Source: an uncultured bacterium
GTDB lineage: Bacteria; Patescibacteriota; Minisyncoccia; Phycocordibacterales; UBA1006
Length of the DNA stretch: 19,437 nt
Reading direction: 5' to 3'
Assembly: GCA_903920485.1 (NCBI GenBank)
Contig: CAIXMG010000078.1
Coordinates: 1-19,437, forward strand
The stretch's first letter is position 1. The number at the start of each line of letters is the position of its first letter. A program made the translations under genes and the position numbers. The notes under the pieces are model-generated. The model searched no databases. It saw nothing but the letters and a program-made list of their open reading frames with translations, and had not been told where the DNA came from. Positions 6,016 to 12,177 of this stretch are shown in pieces.

Positions 6016-7386
6016 TTAAACCTGCTGCGGAGACGTCTTCGTTGGCAAGTGGTCGGCGTGCTTGAACTTGAAGAAGTTTAACCCTTTCTCGTTCATGTAG
6101 TGGGCGTATTTTGCGTGACCCCATTCCAACTGCGGAAGTTCATCTGACCCAATAAAGATTGGTAGTCGAAGCTCATACTCGCCGATGGCCCTTGCGTTGG
6201 CGGGTCGCTTGGCAATCTTCTCTTTTCCATTTTCAAGAAAATTATCAAAATCGACCCCGAGCTCGCTTTCAATTTCGTGGATAATATTATTGCCAGTTTC
6301 TACCGTCTTGGGGTCACGATCAACGGAATTCAAGACGACTTTTCCGTTCGTAAATTCATGGGCAAAAAATACGTCTTTCTGTATTTCTGGGCTGCTTAGG
6401 ATAAGCTCCTGCAGGATCGCACCTATCCCAGATCCTGTAGCACTGAATTTTTTAAAATCGACCCCCTTTAATTTATTCACGTACACATCAAGAGACTTGT
6501 ACAAATACTTATACATAAACGAGCCCTCGTCCATTGGAAAGCCAAAGGAGGGATTTTTGTTACCAAGTTTAAAGTGGTGCTTGAAGAAGATATCACCTGT
6601 TTCGACGTTCAGTCCCGAATCGGGCGTACATGCGAACATTTTCCCGCTCTTAATACCTTCATAGTATTCCTTCTTGCCGAGGTCACCTATCTGGATGTAG
6701 TCACCTGGGCTCACTTTCTCCCCTGTTTGTTTGTCAAAAACTGTAACATGGGACTTGCTTTCATAGCCTCCCACGTTTGCCATGTCGAATATCTTGGTCG
6801 CACGTCGATCCTTCTGGTCCTTGATGTAATCTAGATCGTAGATTTTTTGGAGGAAAAATTTACTGTCCTTGAAATTTTCGCGATATTCCTCCTGTTTTGA
6901 ACCCTTGTGATCTGCCCCCATTTCATGAGTAAAGCACTTGTTTGGATACTCACCACCCGACAAAGAATAGGCAAGTTCTCTCAAAACCCATCGGTCGAGC
7001 TTACTTAACGCTTCATCAATTTTAAACTGGCCGCTTTTCAAATAGCCGTCAACGTAAACGCCCCTGTCAGTTTTGGGCATCGATTCCATTCTCTTTTCAT
7101 TTGCTTTAGTGAACTCGTCAATTGATTCAATACTTTGAAACCCGTAATCTTCTATATTGACAGCATATTTGTTTTGATAAAATTTTTTCGCGAAATCAGA
7201 AATGACTCCGCTTGAAATCTTCGTCCTCTCATACCCCAAAATCCCTGTCTCCTCCTGGACGTTCTTCGGATACTCGAAGTCGTATGAAATGCACTCCACT
7301 GGATACTTAACGCCCTCGATTTCTATCTCGATTGTCTTAACCCGCTCCTTATTTTCAATTTTCTTCCCCGGATTTATGCCTTCCAT
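6016..7386 (-). CDS. Conserved-unknown 456-aa protein
   Basis: I do not recognise this protein. It is acidic and lysine-rich, with no signal peptide or membrane helix, so probably cytoplasmic. Visible features are an early beta-like stretch (TIEIEIEGVKYPVECISYDF, about 18-37), a Cys/His-containing segment NKCFTHEMGADHKGSK in the middle third and ATGSGIGAILQELILSSPEI in the last third. The latter sits in a non-P-loop context, because GSGIGA lacks the lysine of a Walker A. The C-terminus is His/Lys rich. It is monocistronic: a leaderless-type promoter lies in front, with the GAPDH terminator just upstream, and a strong hairpin lies behind. Both ends are well defined, so the gene is very likely real. 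Confidence 0.8.
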   Translation of the reverse strand: MEGINPGKKIENKERVKTIEIEIEGVKYPVECISYDFEYPKNVQEETGILGYERTKISSGVISDFAKKFYQNKYAVNIEDYGFQSIESIDEFTKANEKRMESMPKTDRGVYVDGYLKSGQFKIDEALSKLDRWVLRELAYSLSGGEYPNKCFTHEMGADHKGSKQEEYRENFKDSKFFLQKIYDLDYIKDQKDRRATKIFDMANVGGYESKSHVTVFDKQTGEKVSPGDYIQIGDLGKKEYYEGIKSGKMFACTPDSGLNVETGDIFFKHHFKLGNKNPSFGFPMDEGSFMYKYLYKSLDVYVNKLKGVDFKKFSATGSGIGAILQELILSSPEIQKDVFFAHEFTNGKVVLNSVDRDPKTVETGNNIIHEIESELGVDFDNFLENGKEKIAKRPANARAIGEYELRLPIFIGSDELPQLEWGHAKYAHYMNEKGLNFFKFKHADHLPTKTSPQQV

Positions 7387-7401
7387 ATCGGCATAGTAGC
7401 A
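7384..7401 (-). promoter_or_regulatory. Leaderless-type promoter of the 456-aa gene
   Basis: Extended -10 TG-C-TACTAT (hexamer 7393-7398) is followed by six nt (GCCGAT) and ATG at 7386. No good -35 is seen. Confidence 0.6.
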
Positions 7402-7414
7402 CTATTCTACTGAC

Positions 7415-7438
7415 CAAAAAAGCCCCCTTGGGGCTTTC
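7415..7438 (-). terminator. Intrinsic terminator of GAPDH gene
   Basis: On the minus strand AAAGCCCC-AA-GGGGGCTTT is followed by a T-run, five nt after the TAA stop of the GAPDH gene. This is a compact, GC-rich, classical rho-independent terminator. Confidence 0.85.
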
Positions 7439-7443
7439 GTGAT

Positions 7444-8478
7444 TTACTTAATGCTCAGCCCCGTCTTCACGGCATGCTCAACCAGTGAATGGGTATATCC
7501 CCACTCGTTGTCGTACCACGCCATGACTTTGACGAGGTTTCCGCCGATGACTCGCGTCAGCGCAAGATCAGCAATTGATGCGTGAGTATTTCCAAGAATG
7601 TCGGATGACACCAACGGCTCGTCAGTCGTCGCGAAGACGCTCTTCCATCGATCGGTGCCTGCGGCGGCGATCAGGGCGTTGTTTACCTCCTCAACCGTGG
7701 TTGGTCGCTTTGAAATAAACGTAACGTCCGTGATCGATCCTGCCGGTACGGGAACTCGAAGCGAGATTCCGTCAAAGAGTCCGATGAGCTTCGGGTATGC
7801 TTCGGCAACCGCGATCGCAGCACCCGTTGCCGCAGGAACGATGTTCTGGGCAGCCGCGCGACCCTCTCGCAAGTCCTTCTTGCTGGGACCATCAACCAAG
7901 GCTTGTGACGCGGTGTATCCGTGCGTTGTCGAAAGAACCGCTTTCTCAATACCAATCGCCTCATCGAGGATTCCCACCAACGGTGACGACGCGTTCGTCG
8001 TGCATGACGCGTTGCTGGTGACTTCGCAGACACCGAATTTTTCTTCGTTCACGCCGATCAGGATGGTTTCTCCGGCAACACCGGCATCATCCCCCGCTTT
8101 TGCAGGAGCCGTGATCACCACGCGTTTTGCACCGCCCTTCAGGTGCGCCGCCGCCTTGTCATACGTCGTAAACAACCCCGTCGATTCGATGACGACATCC
8201 GCATTTACGCTTGCCCATGGGATCATCGCCGGATCCTTTACCGCGAACACGGGAATGGTCTTGCCGTCGATGACGAGGTTCGCTCCGCTGATCACAACGT
8301 CATGCCCCCAGTTTCGGTAAACGGTGTCATGCCTAAGCAGGTATGCCAAGGATTCCAATGATCCCAGGTCGTTAATGCCGACAATCTCGATATCAGACCG
8401 CTCCCATGCCTGCTTCAAAAAGGCACGTCCGATGCGTCCAAATCCATTAATACCTACCTTGATCTTTTTTGTTTCCAT
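7444..8478 (-). CDS. gap: Glyceraldehyde-3-phosphate dehydrogenase (type I)
   Basis: A 344-aa glycolytic enzyme that oxidatively phosphorylates glyceraldehyde-3-P to 1,3-bisphosphoglycerate with NAD(P). It has the N-terminal Rossmann motif VGINGFGRIGR (8-18), the catalytic SNASCTTN with Cys159, and the general base His186 in STTHGYT. It also has RAAAQNIVPAATGAA and the C-terminal WYDNEWGY. Asp37 in INDLGS is at the position that usually favours NAD. The second cysteine often found after the catalytic one (CTTNC) is alanine here. The ATG at 8478 is chosen over a longer upstream frame because METKKIKVGINGFG matches the family start and an extended -10 lies eight nt before it. The next steps of glycolysis are not in the window. 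Confidence 0.96.
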   Translation of the reverse strand: METKKIKVGINGFGRIGRAFLKQAWERSDIEIVGINDLGSLESLAYLLRHDTVYRNWGHDVVISGANLVIDGKTIPVFAVKDPAMIPWASVNADVVIESTGLFTTYDKAAAHLKGGAKRVVITAPAKAGDDAGVAGETILIGVNEEKFGVCEVTSNASCTTNASSPLVGILDEAIGIEKAVLSTTHGYTASQALVDGPSKKDLREGRAAAQNIVPAATGAAIAVAEAYPKLIGLFDGISLRVPVPAGSITDVTFISKRPTTVEEVNNALIAAAGTDRWKSVFATTDEPLVSSDILGNTHASIADLALTRVIGGNLVKVMAWYDNEWGYTHSLVEHAVKTGLSIK

Positions 8479-8495
8479 ATTGACGTATTGTATCA
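8476..8495 (-). promoter_or_regulatory. Leaderless-type promoter of GAPDH gene
   Basis: Extended -10 TG-A-TACAAT (hexamer 8487-8492) lies eight nt before the ATG, predicting a leader of 0-2 nt. It starts two nt after the T-run of the upstream gene's terminator. Confidence 0.65.
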
Positions 8496-8497
8496 CG

Positions 8498-8527
8498 AAA
8501 AAAGCCGGGCATGAAAACCCGGCTTTT
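8498..8527 (-). terminator. Intrinsic terminator of the ParB-like gene
   Basis: On the minus strand AAAGCCGGG and CCCGGCTTT arms flank an 8-nt loop, followed by six T. It lies 18 nt after the TAA stop and abuts the GAPDH promoter. Confidence 0.85.
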
Positions 8528-8545
8528 GTTGAAGTGTCTGTAGTT

Positions 8546-10261
8546 TTAAGCGGCTGCGGCGTAGAGTCCGGCAAACTTGCCTTCGATGCCCGCAAGCGTA
8601 TCGCTGGAGCTGAACTGCAGGTCATGACGTGACGCCTTGAGTTTCATGGACATCTTCTCAATGTCAAATTTTTTCTGCTTGCGCAGGAACTTGAGAAGTC
8701 CCCGCTGTACCGTCATGGTGGTTTTAGGCATACTGGCCTTCAGCTTCTCGATGCGATCCAGCTGGACAAGACCGTCCTGATAGAACTCCTCATCCGGCAT
8801 AAACCTGCCCGTCTTGAAAAGCTCCATGGCGGAACCTGCCTCCATTCCTGAAAATGCTTCCAGGATTAGCGAGTATCCCATCTTTTTCTCGACAGCCCAT
8901 TTTTTGATGTCGGCATACAGAGGCATTTCCAGGCTTGCCCAAGCATGCAGGTAATCCTTGGTCTGCCATTTCCTGCTTGAGTTGTTAAGCATGGCAATGA
9001 TCCTTACGATCTCCGCCTTGGTGTTCACCCTGATTACGAAGTAAGCCAGCGGGAGCATCCGAGCTTCAAGAGCCATGTAGCGATGTTGGCCGTCAGCGAT
9101 ATAATACCGCATGACACCGTCAATGCAGTCCGTCTCGATAATGGTAAGCGTGCTGATATTGCCCGCCTCGTCAATAAGGCCACCGATGTAATCAACATGC
9201 TTTTGGCTCGGCTTGCGATTAAAATCGAAGAAGTGGAACTTCTTGTAGTCTTTTGAAAAGTGGACCATGTTGCCATGCTCGTCAGGAATAGCCCCGAAAA
9301 CCGGCGCCGCTTCGCCTCCGATCTCCGCGCTCACCTTGATGTGAAAGAAAGGGGTGGCGATGATCCTCTGGTTGAGCTTGAAACGCAATACGCGCCCGTT
9401 GTTCTCAGTCACCACCTTATTCTCCTTAAGACATGACATCAATGACTTGATGTTTTCTGTATAGGAGATCTCGGCGAAGGTAGAATAGTTCGCAAAAACG
9501 ATAGCCAAAGGATGGGTGGTGACCGTCGCCTTCAGGTTATTGGACATAATCCATATATTCAGAGAGTCCATCCATTTACGGCAGTTTTTAATTGCCGTCT
9601 GAACCTTCTGGTGGGAAGGAAGACTTTCGATAGCGTCCTGATCCTTTGAGCAAAGCACGTCGTCTCCCAGAACAGATAAATGATAACCGCCTTTCTCCAG
9701 TTCGAAGAAGGCCTTGTTCCTCTTGTAGGGGTCTCTGAGACGTACCGCCGCGACAGCTTTTGATTCCTCATGCCTTCTGAGAACATAAGGCTTGTCGAGA
9801 TCAAGTCCAGGTATCCCACTTAAAGCATCCTTTACGCCATTAAGGAGCGTTTCATATTTTGCCCGATCTTTGTCCTCTTTGGAACCAGATGCCGACACTT
9901 TTACTGACGTAGCCTTTCGGATTGTAGGTTGAACGTTTTCTTTGTTAAGTTCATTCATCACTGCAGGCTGCTTCTTCACCCAAATACCGAAATCAAATGT
10001 AACGGTTCTGTGATTAGGGGCAACATCAGAAGTAATTCCGTATTCGCGAGTAAATCCATCCACGAAAGACAGAAGTGCCGCAAATTGGATTCTGAGGGTA
10101 AGAATGAGCTTGAACTCATCTTGCCCTGCAGAAGAAATGCTGAAGGCCTCGCCCTTGTTATGCGACGAACCGATCTTGGTCTTTATCGCCTTATCAAGTG
10201 CCTCACGACACTTCTTGAGCTCATTGAGCTCGGTCTTGGTGATCTGCTTTTGTGCTGCCAT
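8546..10261 (-). CDS. ParB/DGQHR-like domain protein of unknown role
   Basis: A 571-aa protein. The C-terminal third carries a ParB/sulfiredoxin-fold nuclease-like core: NRKPSQKHVDYIGGLIDEAG, then YYIADGQHRYMALEA with the diagnostic DGQHR, then a segment ending NNSSRKWQTKDYLHAWASL. The last resembles phage- and plasmid-borne ParB-like proteins. The N-terminal ~350 residues are not recognised; the first 60 look coiled and charged. It could bind or nick DNA, or regulate, but no function can be assigned. The ATG at 10261 is chosen because the longer frame upstream runs through the previous gene's terminator and through promoter-like sequence. It is monocistronic with a strong terminator, and no parA-like partner is adjacent. 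Confidence 0.75.
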   Translation of the reverse strand: MAAQKQITKTELNELKKCREALDKAIKTKIGSSHNKGEAFSISSAGQDEFKLILTLRIQFAALLSFVDGFTREYGITSDVAPNHRTVTFDFGIWVKKQPAVMNELNKENVQPTIRKATSVKVSASGSKEDKDRAKYETLLNGVKDALSGIPGLDLDKPYVLRRHEESKAVAAVRLRDPYKRNKAFFELEKGGYHLSVLGDDVLCSKDQDAIESLPSHQKVQTAIKNCRKWMDSLNIWIMSNNLKATVTTHPLAIVFANYSTFAEISYTENIKSLMSCLKENKVVTENNGRVLRFKLNQRIIATPFFHIKVSAEIGGEAAPVFGAIPDEHGNMVHFSKDYKKFHFFDFNRKPSQKHVDYIGGLIDEAGNISTLTIIETDCIDGVMRYYIADGQHRYMALEARMLPLAYFVIRVNTKAEIVRIIAMLNNSSRKWQTKDYLHAWASLEMPLYADIKKWAVEKKMGYSLILEAFSGMEAGSAMELFKTGRFMPDEEFYQDGLVQLDRIEKLKASMPKTTMTVQRGLLKFLRKQKKFDIEKMSMKLKASRHDLQFSSSDTLAGIEGKFAGLYAAAA

Positions 10262-10285
10262 TGTGTTAAATTTAATTGTAAATGT

Positions 10286-10312
10286 AAAAAATAGGGCCGA
10301 ATATCTAGCCCT
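10286..10312 (-). promoter_or_regulatory. Hairpin plus T-run in the leader of the ParB-like gene
   Basis: AGGGC / GCCCT with a 10-nt loop is followed by ATTTTTT on the minus strand. It lies between a possible extended -10 (TG-C-TACAAC, hexamer 10313-10318) and the ATG at 10261. If that promoter is used, the mRNA begins with a terminator-like hairpin, a possible attenuator. Otherwise it is a second terminator of the preceding glycosylase gene, with transcription starting from TACAAT at 10275-10280. Confidence 0.4.
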
Positions 10313-10323
10313 GTTGTAGCACG

Positions 10324-10357
10324 AAAAAGCCCCTTGGAACAATTGACCAAAAGGCTT
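10324..10357 (-). terminator. Intrinsic terminator of the 3-methyladenine glycosylase gene
   Basis: On the minus strand AAGCCTTTTGG pairs with CCAAGGGGCTT (11 bp including two G-U pairs) around a 9-nt loop, then five T. The stem begins with the last two bases of the TAA stop codon. Confidence 0.8.
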
Positions 10358-10943
10358 ATCTATGGGCCAAAAAACACCCTTGCGCATGGTCGTCAACCAT
10401 CCCGATACCCTGCATAAAGGCATAGCAGATCGTGGATCCCGTGAAGATGAAGCCTCGTTTTTTCAGATCCTTGCTCATCGCGTCGGATTCGGCGGTGTGG
10501 GTGTGGTAATCCGCAATGCTTCGAGGCTTCCCCACGATCGTCTTACCACCGGTAAAGCTCCAGATGTATTTTGAAAAGGTGCCGTATTCTTTTTGAATAC
10601 CTAGAAATAATTTTGCATTGTTAATCGTTCCTGTAATCTTTCCGCGATGACGGATGATACCAGTATTTTGCATAAGTCGTTCGACGTCTTTGTTGGTCAT
10701 CTTGGATACTTTCTTGGGATCAAAGTTATGGAATGCTTTTGCGAAATTATCGCGCTTATGAAGAATACATTTCCACGAAAGACCTGCTTGATTAGTATCA
10801 AGTACCAGCGCCTCGAAAATTTCAATATCGTCTTTTTTCGGACGACCCCAAACAGTATCGTGGTACACCTGCATCTGCGGATCACTTCCCACCCACGAAC
10901 AACGGTTTTTTTCTTTTTTCTTGGCAAGTTTTTTGGTTGGCAT
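10356..10943 (-). CDS. tag: DNA-3-methyladenine glycosylase I
   Basis: A 195-aa base-excision-repair enzyme that removes 3-methyladenine from alkylated DNA. It is closely like E. coli Tag: RCSWVGSDP (14-22), YHDTVWGRP (27-35), NQAGLSW (51-57), GIIRHRGKI (95-103) and a C-terminal TGSTICYAFMQ (168-178). The zinc ligands are complete: Cys15, His28, His186 and Cys190. The glutamate that contacts the base in E. coli (Glu38) is Asp49 here, and the stacking Trp57 is kept. The ATG at 10943 is preferred over a TTG 18 nt upstream, because an extended -10 overlaps that longer start. The N-terminus is lysine-rich (MPTKKLAKKKEKN), a short basic tail not present in E. coli Tag. Confidence 0.94.
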   Translation of the reverse strand: MPTKKLAKKKEKNRCSWVGSDPQMQVYHDTVWGRPKKDDIEIFEALVLDTNQAGLSWKCILHKRDNFAKAFHNFDPKKVSKMTNKDVERLMQNTGIIRHRGKITGTINNAKLFLGIQKEYGTFSKYIWSFTGGKTIVGKPRSIADYHTHTAESDAMSKDLKKRGFIFTGSTICYAFMQGIGMVDDHAQGCFLAHR

Positions 10944-10960
10944 GTGGGGTAAGTATAGCA
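10941..10960 (-). promoter_or_regulatory. Leaderless-type promoter of tag
   Basis: Extended -10 TG-C-TATACT (hexamer 10952-10957) lies eight nt before the ATG at 10943. Confidence 0.6.
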
Positions 10961-10971
10961 AGGATGGTCCA

Positions 10972-11001
10972 TTGACAGTGGTAGATATTTCATGGTATCG
11001 T
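10972..11001 (+). promoter_or_regulatory. Sigma-70-type promoter of the 154-aa gene
   Basis: TTGACA (10972-10977), an 18-nt spacer and TATCGT (10996-11001) with an extended TGG. The predicted start near 11008 gives a leader of about 50 nt. It lies back to back with the tag promoter. Confidence 0.5.
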
Positions 11002-11057
11002 TACGACAAATCCTGCCCTAACCGGAGGTATTTGTATTAAGGATCAAAAAAGGAATA

Positions 11058-11522
11058 ATGGAAAATTTGATTAGTCTTATTAAGAAATTTGGGCTTCCCG
11101 AGGATAGGCAAGCCGCACTCTATTGCGTAATCGGCGTCACCGAAGTACAGAAGCCGGTTCGCGAGGCCCTCGACAAAGAGATCTTCAACTATCAACTGAA
11201 GGTCGCAACCCCTATCCTGCACGTGCTCCTCGAGAAGCTCGAAACGTCAAAACTTACGATGGAAAAAAAGTTCCTGACAGAGTATGCCTCGGACAACATC
11301 CACAATGTTGTCGCAAAAAGCATCACCATCGAGGACGGCGACTTCCAGGGAGACCTCTCTTCCCGTTTCGGCATACCGCTCTTCCGTTTTGGGGATCATC
11401 CAACAGAAGAAGTTCCCAAATTTGTGGAAACCGTAAACAAGGCATGGGACGGATATGCAAGACTCCATGCCACGAAAAGCAACGACAAGGAAGATCAGGG
11501 ATTTGCTTTCGAACTTCTCTAA
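11058..11522 (+). CDS. Unknown 154-aa protein
   Basis: Not recognised. A soluble, mostly helical, acidic protein beginning MENLISLIKKFGLPEDRQ, with TPILHVLLEKLETSKLTMEKKFL in the middle and a C-terminus rich in charged residues (KSNDKEDQGFAFELL). No signal peptide or membrane segment. It has an AAGGA Shine-Dalgarno sequence five nt before the ATG and a sigma-70-like promoter with a -35 box, unlike the leaderless neighbours. A hairpin follows the stop. It stands alone between divergently transcribed tag and a pair of small membrane-protein genes. Confidence 0.75.
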   Translation: MENLISLIKKFGLPEDRQAALYCVIGVTEVQKPVREALDKEIFNYQLKVATPILHVLLEKLETSKLTMEKKFLTEYASDNIHNVVAKSITIEDGDFQGDLSSRFGIPLFRFGDHPTEEVPKFVETVNKAWDGYARLHATKSNDKEDQGFAFELL

Positions 11523-11540
11523 GATCCTACAACTCAAAAA

Positions 11541-11570
11541 ATGCCGTTCGGAATTCTCCGGACGGCATTT
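11541..11570 (+). terminator. Hairpin after the 154-aa gene
   Basis: ATGCCGTTCGG pairs with CCGGACGGCAT (11 bp, one G-U) around AATTCT, starting 18 nt after the stop. Only three T follow (TTTATG), but A-rich DNA precedes it. It is probably a terminator. Confidence 0.6.
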
Positions 11571-11579
11571 ATGATGGAA

Positions 11580-11607
11580 TTGACGAACTGCCGATTTGTG
11601 ATATTCT
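11580..11607 (+). promoter_or_regulatory. Sigma-70-type promoter of the small membrane-protein pair
   Basis: TTGACG (11580-11585), 16-nt spacer, and extended -10 TG-A-TATTCT (hexamer 11602-11607). Predicted start near 11614, leader about 42 nt to the ATG at 11656. Confidence 0.5.
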
Positions 11608-11655
11608 GCAAGCAAGACAGAAAATTATTTTCGAAACCCCTTAAAAACAATACTG

Positions 11656-11829
11656 ATGAACAATCAATTGAGTCATCCGCTAAGCTACACTTCTTCCATT
11701 GTCGCTGTCATCCTGCGCGCCTTTGTCTTCATTTTCAGCGTTTTCGCTTCACCGCTCTTTTTTTGTTATTTTTCTCAAAAACCCCTGCCCCTTTTGTCCC
11801 TGCCATGGGAGCAATCCTGGTTACTTTGA
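11656..11829 (+). CDS. Possible 57-aa single-pass membrane protein
   Basis: First ATG after the promoter at 11580-11607. The 57-codon frame begins MNNQLSHPLSYTSSIVAVIL and holds one long hydrophobic stretch (about 14-40), ending in TGA. No Shine-Dalgarno sequence is seen. The next gene starts 33 nt later in another frame. An overlapping longer frame also runs through this region, but it lacks protein-like character here. It could instead be the N-terminal part of a single membrane protein split by a frameshift. Confidence 0.35.
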   Translation: MNNQLSHPLSYTSSIVAVILRAFVFIFSVFASPLFFCYFSQKPLPLLSLPWEQSWLL

Positions 11830-11861
11830 GTTTTTTTGAAAGAAGCATCAAGGGATACCAA

Positions 11862-12125
11862 ATGAAATCCTATAACATGTGGTGGGGCAAGGAGTTGGTA
11901 GACGACGAGCAAAAGGCATTCATGAGGCAGCTCTTGAGGATAGCCATTCTCTCTACGGGACTTATAGCTGCAGTAATTCAGATTTTCTGGATTAAATACA
12001 TGCTCGACGTGGATATGAAATCCCCTTCCGAACCTGAAGAATGGTTCATGGCAGGCGTAATCTTTCTTATATTATTACTTGCTGAAAGATTCTTAGGGCA
12101 ACACGTGGCCAACCATCGTTCATGA
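11862..12125 (+). CDS. Unknown 87-aa membrane protein
   Basis: Chosen start MKSYNMWWGKELVDDEQ is preceded by AAGGG seven nt upstream. The protein has a short charged N-terminus, then two hydrophobic segments (about 28-48, containing ILSTGLIAAVIQIFWI, and about 63-80, containing WFMAGVIFLILLLAERF). An acidic Pro/Ser/Glu loop separates them. The stop is TGA. A longer frame extends upstream to 11541, but its extra residues are unlike a real protein. Function unknown. It shares a convergent terminator with the helicase-nuclease gene. Confidence 0.6.
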   Translation: MKSYNMWWGKELVDDEQKAFMRQLLRIAILSTGLIAAVIQIFWIKYMLDVDMKSPSEPEEWFMAGVIFLILLLAERFLGQHVANHRS

Positions 12126-12145
12126 CATGACGCCTTACAACTTAA

Positions 12146-12177
12146 TAAAAAGAGCGACCTCACGGCCGTTCTTTTTA
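12146..12177. terminator. Bidirectional terminator between convergent genes
   Basis: AAAAAGAGCG and CGTTCTTTTT arms (one G-U pair) form a stem flanked by A- and T-runs, usable in both directions. On the minus strand it overlaps the TAA stop of the helicase-nuclease gene. Confidence 0.75.

Noticed and set aside
7598..8320. 240-codon frame antisense to GAPDH
   Set aside because: A shadow frame; Ser/Pro/Ala-rich with no recognisable domain.
8479..8625. Longer GAPDH start with ~49 extra N-terminal residues
   Set aside because: The extension runs through the previous gene's terminator and the extended -10; METKKIKVGINGFG at 8478 matches the family start.
10262..10423. Longer start for the ParB-like protein
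   Set aside because: It crosses the tag terminator, a hairpin and promoter-like sequence, and the added residues are not protein-like.
11541..11861. N-terminal part of a 194-codon plus-strand frame
   Set aside because: It starts inside the previous gene's terminator and includes the promoter; its residues lack protein character before about 11803-11862.
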